Below, piece after piece: positions 57,213-64,000 of a DNA stretch of 64,000 nt. A program made the translations under genes and the position numbers. Numbering within the stretch: the first letter of the stretch is position 1; every line of letters begins with the position of its first letter. The DNA is from Chondrosia reniformis (taxonomy: Eukaryota; Porifera; Demospongiae; Chondrillida; Chondrillidae): assembly GCA_947172415.1 (NCBI GenBank), contig OX359202.1, forward strand, positions 4,450,899 to 4,514,898. The letters run 5' to 3'. The notes under the pieces were generated by a model. That model searched no databases and was not told where the DNA came from. It worked only from the letters and a program-made list of their open reading frames with translations.

Positions 57213-59831
57213 TCAAAGTATGACAATTCTTTTGTTTCCAGTGTCCGCAACATAAATTTGATCATCACTATCAATTGCTACACCAGTAGGATGATCCAAC
57301 CCAATATCAGTAACTTCATGGACACACTGTCCATCTTGTGTGAAGATACTGAGCTTATTAGCATCTAATGAAGCTACCACTATATGTCCGTCACTTCCAG
57401 CTGCAATACCCACTGGAGCCTTCACAAAGCCTTTGCCAAACTGCCTAATGAACTGACCATTTCCCTGAAACACTTCAATGCAATTTTTTCCACCATTTGA
57501 GACGTTCATCATATTATCCAGTGCTATGATATGATTTGGTCTATTAGACTGTGCATATGCCTCTTCATAGTCATATTCTCTTTCAGGCTCATTGTCTCCT
57601 TTAGACTCAAGCAATTCAGAAAATGCTAGATTACCTCCAAATAAATGCACTACCCTATCCTCAGTCTCAGCCTCATCTTTAGCCTCGTCCTCATCCTCAT
57701 CCTCATCCTCAGCCTCGTCCTCATCCTCATCCTCATCCTCATCCTCAGCCTCATCCTCAGCCTCGTCCTCATCCTCATCCTCATCCTCATCCTCAGCCTC
57801 GTCCTCAGCCTCATCCTCGTCCTCATCCTCAGCCTCATCCTCGTCCTCATCTTTAGCCTCATCCTCGGCCTCAGCCTCATCCTCGTCCTCAGCCTCATCC
57901 TCAGCCTCATCCTCGTCCTCAGCCTCATCTTCAACCTTCTCCAATACTAAATCATGGCACATCCCTTGCTTATGCCCTTCAAGCCCCTCACATGATTCCC
58001 TGTATGATAGCCTGTACAAGTAGGTCCCTTCTTCTGTATGAGCAGAAATGCAATTACCCTCAACCTCTGCCACAAGTACAGTACCCTCATTACTAACTGC
58101 CAAACCAGCTGGACCCTCAAGATAACCATCATCAACATCACATTTTCCTCCGAATCGCCTTAAAAATTCTCCAGCTGGTGTGTAGACATGGATGCAATTT
58201 TTTTCAATATCACTAACAATTATGTTACCTTTTCTGCTAAGTGCTATTCCATACATGCTTTCAGGTTGGACATTCTTAACTTTAAAGTTTTTCATTACAT
58301 GACCTTGCCTGTTCAGGATAGTCACATAGCCTTTGCTGTCTGAGCAATACAGCAAACCATCTGAACCTGCCGCAACATCCATATATTCAGCTTTTGATGG
58401 ATGCATGAACTCCTGCTTGACTGTAGTAATTACACTAGCACCAACTATCTTCACTTCTACTGGACTGCCTGCAACATCATGTCCTCCAACAGTTATGCTA
58501 AGATGGCAGTTTTCTGAAGGGATGCTTGCAAACTGCACCTCATATGTGCAATCTCTTGCATCGGCTACTTTACCAAACACAGGAACACCTGCTGTCACAG
58601 GACGAAGGACAGCCAGCACTTTCCCACCTCCTCTGCATTCATTGCCTCTCTCGTCTCTTGTTTTCAACTTTAAGTGCAAAGGTTTCTTCAAGTTGGTAAA
58701 CCTTCTACTGAAAACACAGTTTGGTGGATAGGGACAGTGACGGATGCTTCCAAGTGATGATATGTACATTTCCACGTCATCTTGCTCACAGCTGATGAAA
58801 CCAACTGAAGGTTGGATGGAGGCTTTAGGCCTTGACATACTGCTGCTGAGAAATGACATGCGACTGACAATCTTCTTAATCACTGATAACTGATCTTTTG
58901 TTGTTCCATTCAAGCTCAAATCCTCTGACAGGCAATGGAATGCATCAAGTTTCTTCAGCTTTGCAGTCAATTCTTTCTCATGTTTCTCAAGTTCTCTTCT
59001 TCCCTTGTCTTCTGCTTCCCTCACTTCAGCAGCAAGATCATCACATCGGACAATCACCATAGCAACTAAATTCTCCTTCATTTTAGTAATCTCTTTTAAT
59101 GCATTCTCGGATTGCTGTTGGAGACTAGCTTTGTTGTCCTGTGCTTCTTGCAGAGCAGAGCTAATTGCCTTCTTTTGATTCGTCGCAGATGAAATGCATT
59201 GCGACAAAGTGCTCTTATTCGAATCTCCCAGCTCATCATCAATGTACGAGACTTTGTGCGAACGATGTAGATCGACAGAGGAACACACGAGACAAATCAT
59301 TTCGTGGCAAGTGAGGCAATACAACTCGCAAATCTTTTCATGTTTCGAACATTTGAATAAATCATCCATCTTCACACCTTGCTTAAACACTTCTTGCAAA
59401 GGCTTCAATTTGTGCTTTTTCAAAAAGATAACGGATTCGTGTTGGTCAACGCATTCCGGACAGATATACGCGTCGCAATTAGAGCAGAAACTTACGGCAG
59501 ATCTCTCTTCTTCATGTCCCCCCTGGCAGACGAATCCGTCCTTCTGATATTGGTTGCTCAAAGCCTTCTTCAGCGCGAATGGATGGTTAGGGAGATTGTT
59601 AAGAGACAAGGAGAACACTTCTTCGCAAATCTTGCAAGAGATTCTGCTATGGAGTATCTTCTTTCGACATTCTACCTTCCCACACAAGGCTAGCGAGTGG
59701 AGACAAGGCAAACATTTCAACTCTTCCATGCACCTTCTCTCCGCAACTGATGCAAAAGAGACTAAGTTCGCTGGACGGAAGGGGTGGGACCGCTGGTAGC
59801 TCTGCCATTTGCATGCAAACAATTGAATCAT
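57213..59831 (-). CDS. TRIM-NHL paralogue with N-terminal frameshift and acidic insert
   Basis: A paralogue of 3432-6038: LKCLPCLHSLALC, B-box 1 (EERSAVSFCSNCDAYICPEC), B-box 2 (CSKHEKICELYCLTCHEMIC with HRSH), coiled coil, one filamin-type repeat (CRGGGKVLAVLRPVTAGVPV to VAGSPVEV) and NHL units (GPAGLAVSNEGTVLVAEVEG, APVGIAAGSDGHIVVASLDA, HPTGVAIDSDDQIYVADTGN). The second filamin repeat of the paralogue is absent. Inside the propeller about 95 residues of Glu/Asp/Ala repeats (57653-57935) are inserted. The in-frame ATG is at 59831, but the ancestral start MAELPAVPPLP is at 59808 in another frame. A 4-nt insertion near 59729 (about GCAT) shifts the frame and disconnects the first zinc-ligand pair (CISC) from the rest. 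It is either a recent loss, a truncated protein, or a sequence error. Confidence 0.75.
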   Translation of the reverse strand: MIQLFACKWQSYQRSHPFRPANLVSFASVAERRCMEELKCLPCLHSLALCGKVECRKKILHSRISCKICEEVFSLSLNNLPNHPFALKKALSNQYQKDGFVCQGGHEEERSAVSFCSNCDAYICPECVDQHESVIFLKKHKLKPLQEVFKQGVKMDDLFKCSKHEKICELYCLTCHEMICLVCSSVDLHRSHKVSYIDDELGDSNKSTLSQCISSATNQKKAISSALQEAQDNKASLQQQSENALKEITKMKENLVAMVIVRCDDLAAEVREAEDKGRRELEKHEKELTAKLKKLDAFHCLSEDLSLNGTTKDQLSVIKKIVSRMSFLSSSMSRPKASIQPSVGFISCEQDDVEMYISSLGSIRHCPYPPNCVFSRRFTNLKKPLHLKLKTRDERGNECRGGGKVLAVLRPVTAGVPVFGKVADARDCTYEVQFASIPSENCHLSITVGGHDVAGSPVEVKIVGASVITTVKQEFMHPSKAEYMDVAAGSDGLLYCSDSKGYVTILNRQGHVMKNFKVKNVQPESMYGIALSRKGNIIVSDIEKNCIHVYTPAGEFLRRFGGKCDVDDGYLEGPAGLAVSNEGTVLVAEVEGNCISAHTEEGTYLYRLSYRESCEGLEGHKQGMCHDLVLEKVEDEAEDEDEAEDEAEDEDEAEAEDEAKDEDEDEAEDEDEDEAEDEAEDEDEDEDEDEAEDEAEDEDEDEDEDEAEDEDEDEDEAKDEAETEDRVVHLFGGNLAFSELLESKGDNEPEREYDYEEAYAQSNRPNHIIALDNMMNVSNGGKNCIEVFQGNGQFIRQFGKGFVKAPVGIAAGSDGHIVVASLDANKLSIFTQDGQCVHEVTDIGLDHPTGVAIDSDDQIYVADTGNKRIVIL
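57653..57935 (-). repeat. Acidic coding microsatellite
   Basis: Irregular GAGGAT/GAGGCT hexamer runs encode EDEAEDED repeats within the NHL region. Both plus-strand frames also stay open (poly-Ser, Leu/Ile-rich) only because of this composition. Confidence 0.95.
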
Positions 59832-59914
59832 GTCTATAAATAGCTGTTAGTGAATTACCGGTACTGTACTATTTTTGGGAAAAGTCTGCTTAATATATAA
59901 TATGTGTGATATAT

Positions 59915-62900
59915 ATAACTTTCTTAAGGAACAATGATTGTCCTCCTTCTAACCATAATTATATTTGGTTTGGCTCTAATAGGAAACTGTTATCAAAGAA
60001 AGCTACCAGAGGCTCTGGTGGTGTTGGGGTCTTTATTAATCAATCACTATTGAGGTCATTTAATGTTAATATTCTAGATAATTCAGTAGATGATATTCTC
60101 TGGCTCAGCTTCACTAGTATCACACAAATGTTTGTTGACTTTGTCCTGTGTGTTGGCTACCTCCCGCCAGTAGGCTCTAGTAGAGGTGACACATCAGTAG
60201 AATTTTTTGATACTCTTATATCCCAGACCTACAAATTTCAAGATTTTGGTAACTTCTTTATATGTGGTGATTTTAATGCCCGATGTGGCACTCTTAAGGA
60301 CCCCCTAGAAGATGTATTCCCTAGACAAATTCTCGATAGAACAGTGAACTCACATGGTGTAAAGCTCATGGAATTCCTCAATAGTTGTGACATGTGCTTA
60401 CTAAATGGAAGAACCCACTCCAATAATCAAGGTAACTACAATCACTTTACTTCTATCTCCCCAAAAGGCTCTGCTGTAGTAGACTACTGTCTGTTGCCCT
60501 CCGAGTTTGTTGATAGATATAAAAACCTTTCTATTATCACTATGACAGAGTTATTGGCCCTCCTGTCTCACCTAGATACACTGCAGAAACTGTCAGACCA
60601 CTCTATTCTCACATGGGATCTTGTTGTTAACAATGAAAATTCTGCAATTCAACTCTGTCCCAACTCACAATCTCACACCCCTTTAATATGTAAACCTTCA
60701 ATCCCTTCACCCCCCTCTCCTATCGCAGATACTCCCACTGATTCTCAATCTCTAAATCAAATCTTGACACTAATAGAAAGCCTCCAGGACCCTTCTATAG
60801 TTACACACCCCTCCCTAGAAGCCAATTACAGTACATTTCTCAGTACTATTATCCCCCCTGCCCCCCGCAGTTTTACATAAATCTTCCTCCAGTTACATTA
60901 GATCCTCTAAAAAACCCTGGTGGAGTAGCTCCCTTACTGCAGCTAGGAAAACCCTTAAAAGTACACAGAGGAGATGGTTAAAAAAATAAATCAGATCAGA
61001 ACCTGTTTATAAAGTACAAGGTTGCCCAAAGACATTTTGATAAGTTAGTCAGAAATTCTAAACGATCTCTAATTAGGAAGAAACGAGAGAATCTATTAAG
61101 AATGTTGTCCAAAAACCAAAGGAAGTTTTGGAAAACCTTTGACAGAATCTCAGTAGCTAGTGAAAGGGTACAAAAAAGAGGCATACCTAGACAAGTTAGA
61201 TTGCATAATGGTAATCTTAGTAATGATCCTAGGGTTGTCAAAGATTCTTGGTTGTCTTTCTTCAAAAGTATTTATGCAGGAACAACTGACTGTAACCCAG
61301 CAGGTAACCCTTTGGTCTCCCAAATAAAACCTGACTATGATGTAAACCACATTAACACTGATCATGACCCCAGTAATGAGTTACCTAACCCTCTAATGCC
61401 CCCAATGGAATTAGATGTGACTATTACCCCTGAGGAGATTGATTTAGCTATTAGCCTATTAGGAGAAAACAAATCCCCCGGATTAGATGGAATTACTACC
61501 TCAATTCTTAAAAATGAAATGGTCAAGAGATACCTACTCGTGCTTTATAACTATTGCTTTGACTCTGGACTAATTCCTTCCTCTTGGGATAACACCTTAA
61601 TATGCCCTATCCCTAAAAATAACAATGACCCCTACTCCCCTGAAAATTACAGAGGCATTGCCATACAATCAATCATCCTAAAGGTTTTCTGCCACATACT
61701 TAACAAAAGACTGAGCTCGTACTTAGAAATTAACGATTTACTTGTTGAGGAACAGTATGGATTTAGAAAACAAAGAAGCTATGCCGACCATCTTTTCTCT
61801 TTAAGTAGTGTAACTGAAGCTAGAATGAAAATGAAATTAGACACCTTTGTCTGCTTTATTGACTTTAGGAAAGCCTTCGACTCTATCCCTAGAAATCATC
61901 TCTGGGATAAACTACAGAGGATTGGTGTGAGAGGCAAATTACTTAAGGTTATTCAAAGTATGTACTCTAATGTCCACTACACAATAAAGCTTAACGATAC
62001 CTTTACAGAATACTTTAAGGTAGATCAGGGTGTAAAACAAGGATGCCCCCTCTCCCCTACACTTTTCAATATTTACATTAATGACTTAGCCAATGACCTC
62101 AAAAAGTGCCAGCTTGGCCTCAATATATATAATGATAAATTAAGTTGCCTTCTCTATGCAGATGATATTGCAACCTGTGCCGAATCAGTAAATGATTTAC
62201 AACGTCTACTAGATATACTTCATGTTTGGTGTGCTAAATGGCAACTCCAAATTAACACCAATAAGACTAAGGTCATTCATTTCCGCCCGACTCAACACAA
62301 ACTATCACAGTTCAAATTTCATATAGGCTCCTCTCACATAGAATACACCAAAGATTATAATTACTTAGGTTTATCACTAAATGAACATTTAACCTGGAGC
62401 AATTCCATTGCATTAATATCCAAGAAAGCCTCCAAAGCTGCCAACCTCTTAACAGCTAAATCTAGAGCGTATGGTAACTTCCATTATAATGTCTTTAGTC
62501 ATCTATACCGAACACTAGTCCTAAGTATAATTAGTTATAGCTCACATGTCTGGGGTGCAAAAGAATATCAGGCCCTTGAATTGGTACAAAACAATGTCAT
62601 GAGATCATTTATAGGCCTTGGTAAGACTGCTCCTCTTGTCGGACTCATGGGTGAACTAAACTGGAAGCCATTACACTGGCATACTAAATTTAACACCATT
62701 AAATTCTGGCATCACCTTTGTGGTCTCCCTATTAAATGCATGCCCAAGAAGGTACTATTGTTTTTAGCCAAACTTAACCTCAAAGATACATGGTATAGCA
62801 ATGTTATGGATGTAATCTCTAAATTAATTACCCCCAATGATGCTCCTTATCCTGCTATTTCTAACCCCAGTAATTTCATGAACACCATCATGTAAGATAG

Positions 62901-63655
62901 ATCACACTTCCTCAGTCATACAATGCAACTTATAAATAAATTAGCCTTACAAGATTGGACCTTAAGACTAGACACTATAGACAAAAATAGTAGATCTGGG
63001 GGCAGGTTAGCTGACTACAGGCTCATTAAGAGAACGCCCTCAACTGATGACTATATAAGGACTGGTAATTTTGATAAAAGGAGAGTCCTGGCAGCCCTGA
63101 GGTGTGGGTGCCTCCCTCTCGAAATTGAGAAGGGCAGATTGAGACACCCTAAGGTTGATCTGGAGAGCAGGATTTGCCAGCTGTGTAACTGTGGTGCAAT
63201 AGAGGACTCCACTCATTTTATTACAACCTGTCCAGCTTTCAATCATATAAGATGTAATCTTTTTGCTGAATGCTCACTTTTATCCCCTAATTTCTCGAAT
63301 GAGTGAAAACGAAGGAGTTCCCTTTCTGTAGTCAACATAAAATTTTAGTCATTCGGCCTTCTACTCTTACCCAAGTATCCAAAAAACCACTTCATCCTAA
63401 CATACCCAAATCAAAAGATCTCAAATTATATTTACAGTATGTACATTCATCGTAAATCTCTCACTCATTCTCACTAATTTTTGTTCCATAAAGGTTTTGT
63501 AATACACACATCCTCCCTGCAAGGCCCTGGAAATGTATACCCTCTGCCAGTGACTTGTAAACCCACCATGGGTTGGGCTATTTCTGACTGATCTTTTTTT
63601 CAGAATAGCATGTCACATTAATAAAAATCATTATTATTATTATTATTATAACTAT
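59915..63655 (+). mobile_element. Non-LTR retrotransposon (LINE), 5'-truncated and inactivated
   Basis: The order is endonuclease, reverse transcriptase, C-terminal zinc knuckle. The first frame (to 60880) holds part of an apurinic-type endonuclease (GGVGVFINQS, FFICGDFNARCG, then SDHSILTWDL), lacking its N-terminus. After a frameshift near 60982 in an A-run, the RT domain (61102-62895) shows SPGLDGITTSIL, PENYRGIAIQS, EEQYGFRKQRS, FIDFRKAFDSI, QGVKQGCPLSP and the catalytic LLYADDIA. A TAA at 62893-62895 interrupts the same frame, which continues to ICQLCNCGAIEDSTHFITTC, a CCHC-type motif, ending at 63306. The 3' end is an (ATT)n tail at about 63631-63650, as in the CR1/L2/Rex1 group. It is defective by truncation, frameshift and nonsense codon. 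Confidence 0.88.
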
Positions 63656-64000
63656 AACTCAAAGTTCTAAATTCTCCGTTATCAACTAAACCGTTTCTTC
63701 ATAACGTCTATTTAATTTCCTGAGTGGGTGGAGTCTTTCTCATTTCCAAGATTCTAGATTGAAAAACACTATTATGTAAGTCACCCAAATTTATTAAACA
63801 ACAAATAACATGCATAATATAAGCACACATGGTATGGCTACACAAGCTATATAATTCAATGTGACAACGGGAGAAAGCAGAAAGTAGTAATTCTAAGGAT
63901 CATGCATGCATGGAACCACTAAGGAGAGGTCTGCTAAGCAAGATTCTTGACTAATGATTCTCAGAGTTATTATACTCTTCATTCATGCATCATATCAAAA
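63656..64000. other. Unassigned right edge
   Basis: AT-rich sequence beyond the LINE tail. No coding exon or repeat could be supported. Confidence 0.4.

Noticed and set aside
57592..58023. Plus-strand poly-Ser and Leu/Ile-rich ORFs
   Set aside because: They are complements of the GAG/GAT/GCT microsatellite in the TRIM-NHL gene, not genes.

Overview
The window looks like nuclear DNA of a demosponge, probably Amphimedon or a close relative. It is AT-rich, has short GT-AG introns, holds deeply conserved animal genes, and includes a short-chain collagen of the sponge C4 type. Every identification comes from reading translations; no database search was run.

Layout, left to right: (1) 319-2471 +, the 3' half of a microcephalin (MCPH1)-like gene with BRCT domains. 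(2) 3432-6038 -, an intronless RING/B-box/filamin/NHL (TRIM2/3-like) gene. (3) 5990-8067, a partial copy of the 3' end of SCFD1/SLY1. (4) 9465-17537 +, a non-RD protein kinase with a CARD-like region, joined by phase-0 introns to ankyrin exons; its 4.8-kb intron is full of old transposons. (5) 18579-24499 -, the complete SCFD1 (Sec1/Munc18 family). (6) 24723-41099 +, RALGAPB, head-to-head with SCFD1. (7) 41579-43304 +, an IkB-like ankyrin protein. (8) 44206-47687 -, the N-acetyltransferase NAA40. (9) 47818-51280 +, a disordered protein with 27 copies of an 11-residue repeat and a RAD51AP1/2-like C-terminal motif, head-to-head with NAA40. (10) 52004-52968 +, short-chain collagen. (11) 53558-54331 +, an unknown tail-anchored protein. 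(12) 57213-59831 -, a second TRIM-NHL paralogue with an N-terminal frameshift and an acidic insert. (13) 59915-63655 +, a damaged LINE.

Two gene pairs share short bidirectional promoters (SCFD1/RALGAPB and NAA40/RAD51AP-like). Several genes belong to stress, immune or DNA-repair pathways (kinase-CARD-ankyrin, IkB-like, TRIM-NHL, MCPH1-like, RAD51AP-like), but nothing shows that they form one pathway.

The most unusual signal is non-coding. A complete type-I hammerhead ribozyme lies on the minus strand at 55041-55119, with every core nucleotide, three helices and a GUC cleavage triplet. A second, minimal hammerhead with a 2-bp helix III sits in an NAA40 intron at 45693-45740. Several small foldback elements (6832-7043, 8943-9089, 34991-35083) carry decayed hammerhead-like cores. 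Together they suggest a family of ribozyme-bearing small retroelements in this genome.
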